Of a DNA stretch of 64,000 bases, positions 51,935-61,621 are shown piece after piece. The notes beneath the pieces are model-generated. The model worked only from the letters and a program-made list of their open reading frames with translations. It was not told where the DNA came from and ran no database searches. The first letter of the stretch is position 1, and each line of letters opens with the position of its first letter. A program made the position numbers and the translations under genes. The DNA comes from Bacillus rubiinfantis (GTDB lineage: Bacteria; Bacillota; Bacilli; Bacillales; Cytobacillaceae). The stretch is taken from positions 124,001 to 188,000 of the forward strand of contig CCFE01000030.1 of NCBI GenBank assembly GCA_000752035.1. The letters are read 5' to 3'.

Positions 51935-54166
51935 TTATAACTGTCTTAACAAATATTCACAGACTTTTTCTGAGCTTATCCTTACTGCAATATAAGGCGG
52001 CTTTACCCCTCTAGTCCCTTCAAACGGTAAGCCCAACCATATTACTTTCTTGTCAATCATGACAAACGGAAATGGGATGTTTGCCCCCAAGGAACCATCT
52101 GCCCCGCTCCAATCATATTGCACAGAGATTACTGTTAATGCAACATCCTTACCTCGGCTGTGAAGCTGCTCTTTCCATTCCTGGGATAAACCAGCTTTCT
52201 CTGGAGGGTTGAGTATAATGGAAGACTTAGCCAATTGGATATCACGAAAAACAGCAGTCAGGTTGCGGGCATGCAGCCAGCGCAATTTTGGATGCTGATG
52301 GAGAATCCAGGAGCCAATCTGACTGGTGGATACCCTCTGTTGTCGCTCGGCTTGATAATCGACCAGTTGTCTAATTGTTTTACTAGGAAAGATATATTTT
52401 TGGATAAAGTTTTGATTGCTGACATGAAGGAATTTCCCTTTCGTTCTTGTGATTGCGACATTGATGAGCCGTTCACTATCCTTTCCGGTTAACAACATCC
52501 CAGCCCTATCTTGCGGTTCACTATCAACCGTATCAAAGACCATCACGTCCCGTTCACTGCCCTGGAAACGATGCACCGTAGCAGCAATGATATCGGCATA
52601 TAAACACTCCTGCCCATATATATCCTCCAACAGTCCCTCCATCAGTGCTGCTTGAGCCCGATACGGTGTCACATAGCCAATCGACTTTACCCCATCAACA
52701 TATGCTTCGTGAATTAATTGGAACGACAATACTAACTGCCAGAGATTAAACCTAGAATTTGTCACTTTGTCACTCAAACAATATCGGCCTGAAAAACTTG
52801 TATCCACTAGCACCGAAGCTTGCCCTGGGAAAGGCAACTGTTGAACAAGCTGATTTCTGCTTTTTAAAACACTTTCATGATCACCAACTAAGGAATGATA
52901 AATAACTTGATTAGTAAATACTGAAATCTCCGGGTGCATTCGCCGCTGTTCTTTTAACAAAAAAAGTTGCGGATGAAGCTTCCCTTCATGCAGACCATTC
53001 ACTACCCCCGCTTGATGAAAAATGTCTTCCCTCAGCCATTTAGCAACAAGCTCATCTCGACTTGAGGCAATCGGCGGTAATTGCTTGAAATCGCCGCAAA
53101 TGATGACCCGTTTACCTAATGATGCGGCAAAGCCAGCTTGCGGCACATAAGCCATACTTGCCTCGTCAACTATTACAACATCATAGTCACGCTCATAAAT
53201 CGTACTGTCACTCGCAGCTTTTGCCAGTGTGGTGCCAACTATGAAGGCTTCTTTCACAAGTTCTATCTCTTTTATCCGAACCTTTTCCAATACGCGGGCG
53301 ATTTTCTTTTCCAGTTCCAACAGCTGATCAGAATCTCGTTTACTAAAGGAGTGAAGCAAATCCTGCTTTAAGCCACGTTTTTCTTCAATTAACCTGTCAC
53401 GATCCTTCGCAAGCAGCGGGTCTTGTTTATTCAGCAGGTTCCCCGTGGTAATATCAGTCGGAATCAATGGGGATTCCCCACTGCTCCCTCCGTAGCGGAG
53501 CACATGGCCTTCTGTAAACTTCTGTTTCTTTTTTAAAAATGCTGTCACTTCACTTAGGGCAACATCAACTGCTTGATTACTGTGTGACAAGATCAACACT
53601 TTCTTCTGCTGAAAATACTTGTTGGCGGCGGTTCTGGCAAGTGTGTAGGTCTTTCCCGTCCCCGGCGGTCCCCAAACAAAGGTCACCGGATTGTATTTTG
53701 AACGGAGAAGCAATTCATGGACATTACTCTTGATTTTTTCCGCAGGATGCTTTGTTTTTATGGAGGGATTCATTAATCGTTGAACCCTGATTCGCTTCTG
53801 CTTGTTCTTTTTAATATCAGCGAGACGCTCAATTAACTGCTCCAATAGCTCCCAAGGGTCGTGCAACAGTTCGGCATCAGGGATGAGCTCACCAAAGCTG
53901 TGCTCTAATGCCAAGATTACACCCTTACCCTCAGCAGAAAGCACCTTGCCATTGCTTTTCATCGTTCCCCATTCCAATTTAATTGCCGCCCCAACGGGAA
54001 TTCTCAGGTTGAACGTTGTCTCAAAATAATAGCTGTAAGGACCCTCGCTGGATAACAGCCTCCCATTTGTCACCGGATAACGGCTACCGCCAAACTTTTT
54101 CAAATAATTGATTTCCGCCTGTAATGCTTGCTGCCACTCGTTGATGTAAGCTTTCGTTGTTGTCAT
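51935..54166 (-). CDS. SF1 helicase (DNA2/NAM7-like) with PLD-like C-terminus
   Basis: A 743-residue protein. Residues 1-155 are an OB-like N-terminal part. The helicase has Walker A GPPGTGKT (166-173), DEAS motif II (333-336), CGDFKQLPP motif III, LKEQRRMHPEI motif IV, HRFQGSERDVMVFDT motif V and NVAITRTK motif VI. The last about 130 residues resemble the PLD-like domain that ends similar helicases, but the HxK residues are missing (FVMIDKKVIWLGLP), so nuclease activity is doubtful. Gap of 15 bases to the DUF1835 gene before it. Confidence 0.87.
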   Translation of the reverse strand: MTTTKAYINEWQQALQAEINYLKKFGGSRYPVTNGRLLSSEGPYSYYFETTFNLRIPVGAAIKLEWGTMKSNGKVLSAEGKGVILALEHSFGELIPDAELLHDPWELLEQLIERLADIKKNKQKRIRVQRLMNPSIKTKHPAEKIKSNVHELLLRSKYNPVTFVWGPPGTGKTYTLARTAANKYFQQKKVLILSHSNQAVDVALSEVTAFLKKKQKFTEGHVLRYGGSSGESPLIPTDITTGNLLNKQDPLLAKDRDRLIEEKRGLKQDLLHSFSKRDSDQLLELEKKIARVLEKVRIKEIELVKEAFIVGTTLAKAASDSTIYERDYDVVIVDEASMAYVPQAGFAASLGKRVIICGDFKQLPPIASSRDELVAKWLREDIFHQAGVVNGLHEGKLHPQLFLLKEQRRMHPEISVFTNQVIYHSLVGDHESVLKSRNQLVQQLPFPGQASVLVDTSFSGRYCLSDKVTNSRFNLWQLVLSFQLIHEAYVDGVKSIGYVTPYRAQAALMEGLLEDIYGQECLYADIIAATVHRFQGSERDVMVFDTVDSEPQDRAGMLLTGKDSERLINVAITRTKGKFLHVSNQNFIQKYIFPSKTIRQLVDYQAERQQRVSTSQIGSWILHQHPKLRWLHARNLTAVFRDIQLAKSSIILNPPEKAGLSQEWKEQLHSRGKDVALTVISVQYDWSGADGSLGANIPFPFVMIDKKVIWLGLPFEGTRGVKPPYIAVRISSEKVCEYLLRQL

Positions 54167-54181
54167 GTCTTGCCCTTTCCT

Positions 54182-55318
54182 TTAAAAAATGTTTAAGCTT
54201 GAACGTAGTTTCACCCGATAATGCAGCATCGATCGCGGGACACCTTTTAATTCTAAGACGCTTGTATAAATGAGATGTCGGAGCCGATACTCCAAATAGC
54301 AATCACTTACCGGCTCATCTACTTGGCCCAATACTCCAGCAATCACATACCCTGCTCTGATAAAATCCTTCCGTTCCTGCTGTGCGTGCAAGTCTTCAAT
54401 TGTCGAAATGATTAGTGAGTCATAGTAGTTTTCCGGCACATCCATTAGTTTTCCATCCTGCCAAATCCGCAGTAAACCCATTGTTTGCGCCAGAGATTCC
54501 CATTCTTGTTGATACTGTAACCGGTCATGAGCCGATAGCAGCTTTACTTCTATATCCTCATCAAAAATGCGTAAAAATTCATCTGGATGAACACCTGAGG
54601 TATGGTTGTTTATCCGTTCTTCTCCTTGTTTTACAAAATAGCCGCGTTGAAAAACCTCTGTGACATTGATAAGAAACACTGGATTATTTTTTCCCCGCAA
54701 GAGGTGGAGAAGCAAGCGCAAACCCGTTTGTTCATCACCATTATTGGCTGTCCAGATGTAAATCGGAGCGTGTTCTGGGATTTCTGCAATCTCTAGTAGA
54801 CAGCGATTAAAGTCATTTTCCAACTGGAATTCATCCTGTTCCAGATTAATATTTTCATTCATCCACTGAAACCGTTGGGTTTGGCCCCGCTTTTGGTCTA
54901 GCTGCCAAATCGGGCCGATGGAAAAAAGAGTTTGAAAACCAATTACCATCCTTGGTTGTTTGAGTCCAAATCTTAACGCACCCGCTGTAGCTTCTGAACA
55001 AACGAGATGGACAGGGGTCTGAGACTTCGCCAAAGGTTTAGCCATTCGCTGCTTATGTATCTCTTGGTTGATTTTTTCCAGCATCATGTTATGGACATCT
55101 TGATTGATCATATAGCCCTTCCCAATAAGAGGTTTCCACTCTTTATGATTAAATATTTCAAATTCCGCTTCATGACTTAGTTCATATGTCTGCCATTCTC
55201 CGGACTGAGATAATTCTTTGAGGTTTAAATAAGTTAGCGCCTCTATTTTGTACACGAATACTATATTTGGCTCAATAAAAAAGTAGATAAACGGAAAGCT
55301 CGTTTTTGTTTTTATCAT
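54182..55318 (-). CDS. DUF1835-domain protein
   Basis: A 378-residue soluble protein. VHLVCSEATAGALRFGLKQP and FSIGPIWQLDQKRGQTQRF, followed by APIYIWTANNGDEQTGLRLLLHLLRGKNNPVFLINV, match DUF1835 with a DUF3658-like end. The function of DUF1835 is not known. ATG 55318 has GGGGGG six bases upstream. It is the first gene of a compact three-gene row with the helicase and the AAA+ ATPase. The first about 100 residues are not part of the domain. Confidence 0.8.
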   Translation of the reverse strand: MIKTKTSFPFIYFFIEPNIVFVYKIEALTYLNLKELSQSGEWQTYELSHEAEFEIFNHKEWKPLIGKGYMINQDVHNMMLEKINQEIHKQRMAKPLAKSQTPVHLVCSEATAGALRFGLKQPRMVIGFQTLFSIGPIWQLDQKRGQTQRFQWMNENINLEQDEFQLENDFNRCLLEIAEIPEHAPIYIWTANNGDEQTGLRLLLHLLRGKNNPVFLINVTEVFQRGYFVKQGEERINNHTSGVHPDEFLRIFDEDIEVKLLSAHDRLQYQQEWESLAQTMGLLRIWQDGKLMDVPENYYDSLIISTIEDLHAQQERKDFIRAGYVIAGVLGQVDEPVSDCYLEYRLRHLIYTSVLELKGVPRSMLHYRVKLRSSLNIF

Positions 55319-55383
55319 GTTCATCCCCCCTACTCCGAAACGCGGAATTTTATTTGTCGTCAACGTTGTTTGTTGTAAAACCT

Positions 55384-55402
55384 ATGATAATGATAATGGA
55401 TA
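55384..55402. promoter_or_regulatory. Fur-box-like sequence
   Basis: ATGATAATGATAATGGAT contains two adjacent GATAAT hexamers, the core of a Fur-type box. It lies 66 bases upstream of the DUF1835 operon start. Similarity only. Confidence 0.3.
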
Positions 55403-55583
55403 CGCTTGATATATCCAAGAAAAACACGCATGGATTTTCCCCTCATGCATGTTTATGTGACATTGACTATTTTGCTAATCTTACCTTCAACAAAGAAAGT
55501 TACAGCCCGGCCTAAAGTTTAATTGCTATAATAAGTTTAAGAGAAGAAGGACTGTGCACAATCTTAAAAAGTGGGGTTAAATA

Positions 55584-55862
55584 ATGAATAAAAAAAATTT
55601 CAGAAGTAAAATATTATTCATACCACTGTCAACCGTAATTATTAGTATCAGTTATTTCTTGATTGCAAGAGGTCCAAATGCCGATATTTATACAGGTATC
55701 ACCGTTTTTGGAACTTTATCTATTTTAGGAATTGTAATTGCGATTGTCTCAGGGTTTCTAACAAAACGCTTCCTACTGCCAATTATCGGTATATTGGGGA
55801 ATGGACTTGTTTTGGTTTTTGCCTTCTTGCTACTATTAGCAATGGGAATCGGTGAACCGTAA
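55584..55862 (+). CDS. Small three-helix membrane protein
   Basis: A 92-residue protein with three predicted helices (about 9-28, 37-58, 64-89) and no recognised family. GTGGGG before ATG 55584 is a usable site. Divergent from the DUF1835 operon and followed at once by the 51-bp repeat array. Confidence 0.65.
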   Translation: MNKKNFRSKILFIPLSTVIISISYFLIARGPNADIYTGITVFGTLSILGIVIAIVSGFLTKRFLLPIIGILGNGLVLVFAFLLLLAMGIGEP

Positions 55863-55918
55863 ATTCCCTTTACTCTTATACGTAGCAGCAGTTGATTGGA
55901 TAATGCCCATTTTCTGTT

Positions 55919-57092
55919 TTCTATTAGACATGTTTTCTATTTTTCGCGACTTTTTGTCCATTAGACTGCTCCTATTGGACAAGTTTTCTATTTTTCACGA
56001 TTTTTTGTCCATTAGACTGCTCCTATTGGACAAGTTTTCGCTTTTTCACGATTTTTTGTCCATTAGACTGCTCCTATTGGACACCTTTTCGCTTTTTACC
56101 AGATTCTTGTCCATTAGACTGCTTCTATTGGACATCTTTTCGCTTTTTACGAGATTCTTGTCCATTAGACCGCTTCTATTGGACATCTTTTCGCTTTCTA
56201 CGAGATTCTTGTCCATTAGACTGCTTCTATTGGACACCTTTTCGCTTTTTACGAGATTCTTGTCCATTAGACTGCTTCTATTGGACATCTTTTCGCTTTT
56301 TACGAGATTCTTGTCCATTAGACTGCTTCTATTGGACATCTTTTCGCTTTTTACGAGATTCTTGTCCATTAGACTGCTTCTATTGGACATCTTTTCGCTT
56401 TTTACGAGATTCTTGTCCATTAGACCGCTTCTATTGGACATCTTTTCGCTTTTTACGAGATTCTTGTCCATTAGACTGCTTCTATTGGACATCTTTTCGC
56501 TTTTTACGAGATTCTTGTCCATTAGACGACTCCTATTGGACATCTTTTCGTTTTTTACCAGATTCTTGTCCATTAGACTGCTCCTATTGGACATCTTTTC
56601 GCTTTTTACGAGATTCTTGTCCATTAGACGACTCCTATTGGACATCTTTTCGTTTTTTACCAGATTCTTGTCCATTAGACTGCTTCTATTGGACATCTTT
56701 TCGTTTTTTACGAGATTCTTGTCCATTAGACCGCTTCTATTGGACATCTTTTCGCTTTTTACCAGATTCTTGTCCATTAGACTGCTCCTATTGGACATCT
56801 TTTCGCTCTTTACGAGATTCTTGTCCATTAGACTGCTTCTATTGGACATCTTTTCGCTTTTTACCAGATTCTTGTCCATTAGACCGCTTCTATTGGACAT
56901 CTTTTCGCTTTTTACGAGATTCTTGTCCATTAGACTGCTTCTATTGGACATCTTTTCGCTTTTTACGAGATTCTTGTCCATTAGACCGTTTCTATTGGAC
57001 ATCTTTTCGCTTTCTACCAAATTCTTGTCCATTAGACGACGGCTCCTATTGGACAACGCTTCCCTTTTTCGTAGATTGTTGTCTTATAGGCC
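55919..57092. repeat. Tandem array of 22 exact-period 51-bp dyad repeats
   Basis: TTGTCCATTAG begins at 55954 and recurs every 51 bases to 57025, which makes 22 units. The first and last positions and one in the middle (56464) fit the period with no indel. Half-decayed units flank it. Each unit holds inverted arms TGTCCATTAG and CTATTGGACA (one mismatch) around a seven-base loop, then a T-rich 24-base spacer. The changes between units are mostly in the loop (ACTGCTT, ACCGCTT, ACGACTC) and a few spacer bases. Since 51 is a multiple of three, long frames are open on both strands without being genes. Confidence 0.95.
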
Positions 57093-57177
57093 TCCCTGTA
57101 TAAGATATTTTATCTCTTTTTTAGTGAATTTTTACTATATATAGCTTGAAAGACAAATATGTGTCGTTATTCTCAAT

Positions 57178-57212
57178 TTTGTCCTTCATCCCCCCGATGA
57201 AGGACATTTTTT
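57178..57212 (+). terminator. Terminator downstream of the repeat array
   Basis: TGTCCTTCATC-ccccc-GATGAAGGACA then TTTTTT. Eleven perfect pairs. It could end transcription from the small membrane gene through the array. Confidence 0.9.
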
Positions 57213-57257
57213 CAAAGTATCAAGCACATTGAGTTCTTCACACGCAAACACAACCCA

Positions 57258-60200
57258 TTAAAGTATGTTTTTATTTGCTCGTGGAACTAAATATGAAGGC
57301 ATTTCTTCACGCAACCTCCAAATAAAGCTCATTGGTTTACTCCCAGAGTGACTGAGATAATCGGCTGTTCCAAGAAATACAAATGGCGAAGTATAGCCAT
57401 TTTCCTTCTTATATTCTCTGATAAATAAGGCAATTTGATTTCCACCTTTTTGATGATGAATATACCTTTGAGCCGTTCTACTCCCTTCAGCAACCCTGCT
57501 CTGCGTCTGCCAATGGAAAAGCCGTTCATTAATGGCATAATCATCGTACAATGTTGATGGAGAAAAGTCTTTTTCCGATTTGTTTAAGGTGATGAAGAAG
57601 ATATCCAACTTCTTATCCTCAAAATGCTTTACACCTTCACGAAATGCTGGACTACTTTTTTCATTGTAATACCCTAGAGCAGCCAATACTTGTAATGTAT
57701 TATATTTACAATGAACGCCTAAAGGAGAAACAAAATTTAAGTCATTTGCAAGTTCAAGTGTCTCCAAAGAATGATACATATACGTAAGGATCCCCCTAAT
57801 TTCCTCTTTGAACTGAGACTGCACCAATATTCTGTGCAAGCCCTCCTCCAGTGAAGTAAAGCCTTCCTTCTGAGGATGTGCTTGATAAAAAGAATAGTAG
57901 AAGATTGCCAGCATTAACTTCTCTTTCTCATTTTGGATTAACTGCCCATCAATATAATTCAATAAAAATTCCAGTAGCTTTCTTGAGTTTAAATGAAACA
58001 GATTGGGCAATCGTTTGGTTACGATTTTCTCTTCGTCACATTCAAAGTTTGTTGCTATCCCCGCCTCAACCTTCATACGACTAAAGCTTCTATCACCATT
58101 TTTCCCGTAAAAATCATAAATCGATAAATGATAATGCTGGAGGAAATTAGCAAGTGTTAAACTCAGCCCCGTGTCTTTCTCAAAGTATTTCATTTTTGCC
58201 ACTAGGTTACTACGAGTGTTGATACTAGATTTTATGTTCCGCAGAATATATTCCCTTGCCTGCTTTTCTAATTGCACAAAACAACCTTTTGGAAGGTGGA
58301 AAAAGCCATTTTCTACATAATGCTGGACTGAATGCTTCGTTTTCCCAATCAAGGCACGAAATTTTTCTTCAAAATTATAATTCCGATGTGCCTGTCCGAC
58401 AAAATCAAGTACCGTTAGGCATTCTTTTCCCTCTGCTAAGCGAAGTCCACGGCCTAATTGTTGTAAAAACACTGTCAAACTCTCAGTCGGCCGTAAGAAA
58501 AGGATCGTGTTAACTTCTGGAATATCGACCCCTTCATTGTAGAGATCTACTACAAAAATAAACTTGAATTCCCCTTGCATTAGCTGATGCTGCGCCTCTC
58601 TTCGCGTTTTCCCATCTACATTTCCATATAATGCTACTGAGGGGATTCCAACCTTATTAAAGAAATCTGCCATATACTTGGCATGTCCAATCGAAACACA
58701 GAAACCAAGTCCTTTTACTTGATCCACATCCGTTACATACTTATAGAGGCTTTTAATAATCTGATTGCTTCTGTGGTCATTAGAGGTGTAAACATTCTCC
58801 AATTCCCTTATATCATACCCCCTGCGACTCCACTTCAATGTATCTAAATCGACCGTATCACTCACGCAAAAATATTGGAATGGACTCAGAAGCTTACGAT
58901 TAATTGCCTCCGTTAATCGCATTTCGGCAGATATTGTGTCATCAAAATAGGATAAAATATCTTTTCCATCCATCCGCTCTGGCGTTGCAGTCATACCGAG
59001 AAGAATTTTTGGCTGATAATGATGTAACAATTTCTGATAGGATTCAGCGGCAGCATGGTGAAACTCGTCGACAATGATAAAATCATAAAAGTCACTATCA
59101 GTCACTTGTTCTAGCTGTTTACTATTAAAGCTCTGGATACTGACAAATAAATAGTCCAGTGAATCTGGCTGATAATTCCCAACCAGCATCTCTCCAAAGT
59201 TTGGGTCCCTTACTATCGCACGGAACGTATCAAGACTTTGCTTGAGGATTTCCTCTCGATGGGCAACAAATAATAGCCTCGCCGATTTATTACTTTTCTT
59301 AAACCGTTTATAATCAAACGCCGATATGACTGTTTTCCCTACACCTGTTGCCGCAACCAACAGGTTCTTCATCCTGCCAAAAACTTCCCTTTCGACTTGT
59401 AGCTTCTCAAGTATTTCTTTTTGGTAGTAATACGGTTGGATATCAAAAAGCAGATAATGCTCCTTCTCTTCTTTTATCTTACCTTTTGACAAAGCATATT
59501 TTAATGTTTCCTGATCCAGGCTGTTATCAGGGCTAAATGTTTTAAATTCTTTGTCGTTCCAATAACTTTCAAAAGTAGTCTCGAACTTCCTTAAAATATC
59601 AAACGAGTCTTTTTCCGTGACCTTAATATTCCATTCCAACCCAGATGTTAATGCTGGGTTGGACAAATTAGAGGAACCAATATAAGCGGTACTAAAGCCT
59701 GTTTCTCTTTTGAAAAAATACGCTTTGGCATGAAGTCTAGTTCGCTCAACATCATACGAAATCTTGACTTCTGTATTGGCAAGCTGGCTTAATTCCTGAA
59801 TAGCCTTATAATCAGTTGCCTCCATATAGGAAGTAGTGATTACCCGTAGTTTGTGGTTCGGCTGATCGGTGAATGTTTTAAGCTCTTCTATAATGCATCT
59901 AAGTCCGCTCCACTTAATGAAGGACACAAGCATATCGATAGAGTCGGCTGTTAGGATTTCCTTCTTAAGTTCCCCGAGCATATTGGGTTCATAAGTAGAA
60001 CCAGTAAAAAGTGAGCTTTCGGATAAGGGCGTAATCGGTCGAATGACATTATTTCTTCCAATCGCTCGAACCGTGTTCATTCTTGAATAAATAGAAGTAA
60101 GAATTTCCCCTTCTTCTTCAATCTTCAACTTTCGGAACTCTTCTTCATCAAGTTGTTCGCTTAAGGTTAAGATAATTTCATTACAGGTACGGATTTGATT

Positions 60201-60410
60201 AATCAATGCCTGTTTGTCATCGGTTTCATTTTCACGCACGAATTTGAGGGCTTTTCTGGTCACTTGAGAAATATAGGATGATAATAATTTTCTTGCCTCT
60301 TCGACATCAATCCGTTCTTTGGCGATATCGAAAGTGTTTTCATTTAATCCTGTAAGATCCTCTTTTAATTTTTGATTTATAATCTCTTCATAGATTCCTT
60401 GATTCAACAT
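57258..60410 (-). CDS. DEAD/DEAH helicase with PLD nuclease and DUF3427 domains
   Basis: A 1050-residue protein. After a coiled N-terminal part comes a phospholipase-D-type nuclease domain with one HKD-like motif: His227, Lys229 (LHAKAYFF) and GSSN (245-248). The SF2 motor has Walker A ATGVGKT (354-360), DEFHH (448-452), TATPER and the helicase-C block LQQLGRGLRLAEGKECLTVLDF. The rest (about 730-1050) is DUF3427. Proteins with this layout occur widely in accessory regions and are suspected DNA-processing or defence factors. GAGGT precedes ATG 60410. Monocistronic. Confidence 0.92.
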   Translation of the reverse strand: MLNQGIYEEIINQKLKEDLTGLNENTFDIAKERIDVEEARKLLSSYISQVTRKALKFVRENETDDKQALINQIRTCNEIILTLSEQLDEEEFRKLKIEEEGEILTSIYSRMNTVRAIGRNNVIRPITPLSESSLFTGSTYEPNMLGELKKEILTADSIDMLVSFIKWSGLRCIIEELKTFTDQPNHKLRVITTSYMEATDYKAIQELSQLANTEVKISYDVERTRLHAKAYFFKRETGFSTAYIGSSNLSNPALTSGLEWNIKVTEKDSFDILRKFETTFESYWNDKEFKTFSPDNSLDQETLKYALSKGKIKEEKEHYLLFDIQPYYYQKEILEKLQVEREVFGRMKNLLVAATGVGKTVISAFDYKRFKKSNKSARLLFVAHREEILKQSLDTFRAIVRDPNFGEMLVGNYQPDSLDYLFVSIQSFNSKQLEQVTDSDFYDFIIVDEFHHAAAESYQKLLHHYQPKILLGMTATPERMDGKDILSYFDDTISAEMRLTEAINRKLLSPFQYFCVSDTVDLDTLKWSRRGYDIRELENVYTSNDHRSNQIIKSLYKYVTDVDQVKGLGFCVSIGHAKYMADFFNKVGIPSVALYGNVDGKTRREAQHQLMQGEFKFIFVVDLYNEGVDIPEVNTILFLRPTESLTVFLQQLGRGLRLAEGKECLTVLDFVGQAHRNYNFEEKFRALIGKTKHSVQHYVENGFFHLPKGCFVQLEKQAREYILRNIKSSINTRSNLVAKMKYFEKDTGLSLTLANFLQHYHLSIYDFYGKNGDRSFSRMKVEAGIATNFECDEEKIVTKRLPNLFHLNSRKLLEFLLNYIDGQLIQNEKEKLMLAIFYYSFYQAHPQKEGFTSLEEGLHRILVQSQFKEEIRGILTYMYHSLETLELANDLNFVSPLGVHCKYNTLQVLAALGYYNEKSSPAFREGVKHFEDKKLDIFFITLNKSEKDFSPSTLYDDYAINERLFHWQTQSRVAEGSRTAQRYIHHQKGGNQIALFIREYKKENGYTSPFVFLGTADYLSHSGSKPMSFIWRLREEMPSYLVPRANKNIL

Positions 60411-60481
60411 GGATTTACCTCAATTATCTACGGATTTTAATTATCATTTTACAACATTTTTCCAAAACTAGTCAGTAAAAT

Positions 60482-60518
60482 AAAAAACCCCCGTTAGAGA
60501 TGATCTAATTGGGGGTTC
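60482..60518 (-). terminator. Terminator of the GIY-YIG gene
   Basis: AACCCCC..TTAGA and TCTAA..GGGGGTT; on the minus strand it ends in TTTTTTATTTT, after the stop at 60535. Confidence 0.9.
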
Positions 60519-60534
60519 TCTTGGCACAACTTAA

Positions 60535-60897
60535 TCAAGATTTTTCAAAGAAGACTTTATCGACGTTGTACTTTGCCTTTAATTCATTAATCACATACGT
60601 TTCATAAATTTCTCGATGGACGGGATCATCCACTACACAAACGACAATCTTAGTAACTTCATTTCGATGCATTTTAATAGGCGACACATTATCCTCAAAA
60701 TGCTTCTTAATTCTCTGTCTTAACTTCCTGGCTTTACCAACGAATAATAATTCCGCTTTATTATTGTAAAACATAAAAATACCACCTTTATCTCTTGGGA
60801 TAAGGTGAAAATCAGTAAATCCGAAAATATTACTTAGTTCAGGATTATCCTTTTTCGTAATTGTCACGTCAGCTTTTGGGATTGTTATGTTTATCAC
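60535..60897 (-). CDS. Stand-alone GIY-YIG nuclease-like protein
   Basis: A 120-residue protein with a UvrC-like GIY-YIG fold: GGIFMFYNNKAELLFVGKARKLRQRIKKHF (GIF and FVG in place of GIY and YIG), the conserved arginine in LRQR and the metal-binding glutamate in EIYETYVINELKAKYN. The relevant catalytic Arg and Glu are kept. The GTG at 60897 lies nine bases after AAAGGAA, so is preferred over 60906. Next to, but separated by a terminator from, the PLD-helicase gene. Confidence 0.8.
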   Translation of the reverse strand: MINITIPKADVTITKKDNPELSNIFGFTDFHLIPRDKGGIFMFYNNKAELLFVGKARKLRQRIKKHFEDNVSPIKMHRNEVTKIVVCVVDDPVHREIYETYVINELKAKYNVDKVFFEKS

Positions 60898-61036
60898 AAA
60901 GCGCACTTCCTTTTTTAAAATTTATAGCTAATAGTTTGACCAATTTTTGTTAATCATGGGGTAAAAGCGAATGACAGAAATAACGGAATCTTCATTTCAT
61001 ATGTTTTACCACATCTTGAAATTATAGCACTAAAAT

Positions 61037-61483
61037 CTATATGTAACGAGAAATAACCTGCTTAAACAACTTCCGAAACTTCTCCCTGTCTTCCTGGGTA
61101 AACGGTTTGGGTCCTTTAGTCCGCTTGCCACTTTTTCTTTCCATTGCACTTAAATAACGTGTTTGTAACAACTGATCAATATTTTCATTAGTATAGGTAA
61201 AACCTTTATGGTGAAGTACTAAACACCCCTTTGCTAAACCTAACGATGCCAGCCCATAATCTTGTGTCACAATTATGTCTCCCGATTGTGCTAGCTTCAT
61301 GATTCGATAATCAGCAGCATCTGCCCCAGAGTCAACATAAATGGTCTCCACCCCAGAAGGCTGTTCCATAGTTGAAAAATGCGAGAAACTCGTTACTAAA
61401 ATAACCGAAAACCCCGCAGCCCTAGCTTCAGCAATAATTATATCTTTTACCGGACAAGCATCCGCATCTACATATATTTGCAT
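61037..61483 (-). CDS. yaiI: YaiI/YqxD family protein (DUF188)
   Basis: A 148-residue protein with IYVDADACPVKDIIIAEA, VDSGADAADYRIMKLAQSGDIIVTQDYGLA and a basic C-terminal end (KRTKGPKPFTQEDREKF). The Asp-rich sites match the PIN/NYN-like nuclease fold proposed for this family; activity is not shown. Two ATGs follow AGGAG; the second (61483) has better spacing. The gap 60907-61036 holds nothing I recognise. Confidence 0.92.
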   Translation of the reverse strand: MQIYVDADACPVKDIIIAEARAAGFSVILVTSFSHFSTMEQPSGVETIYVDSGADAADYRIMKLAQSGDIIVTQDYGLASLGLAKGCLVLHHKGFTYTNENIDQLLQTRYLSAMERKSGKRTKGPKPFTQEDREKFRKLFKQVISRYI

Positions 61484-61621
61484 CATTCTCTCCTAACATT
61501 GCTTAAGTTCCAATTTGAATGTCTTTTAACTCTAAAAATATATTACCTGAAACTTTTCTTTCTAAACAATAAAATCCGTGTATAATACTGCTATATGAAA
61601 ATTTTTTAAGGAGCTTATCTT

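Noticed and set aside
55919..57092. CRISPR array
   Set aside because: The segments between the palindromic arms are themselves conserved and no cas gene is nearby; period is 51 with no unique spacers.
55852..57144. Long reading frames on both strands of the repeat array as proteins (430 and 336 residues)
   Set aside because: The 51-bp period is a multiple of three, so frames stay open automatically. Neither has a good ribosome site; variation is in the palindrome loop, not in codon third positions.
61541..61600. ECF-sigma promoter for amj
   Set aside because: TGAAAC and CGTG are present but 23 bases apart, too far for an ECF promoter.
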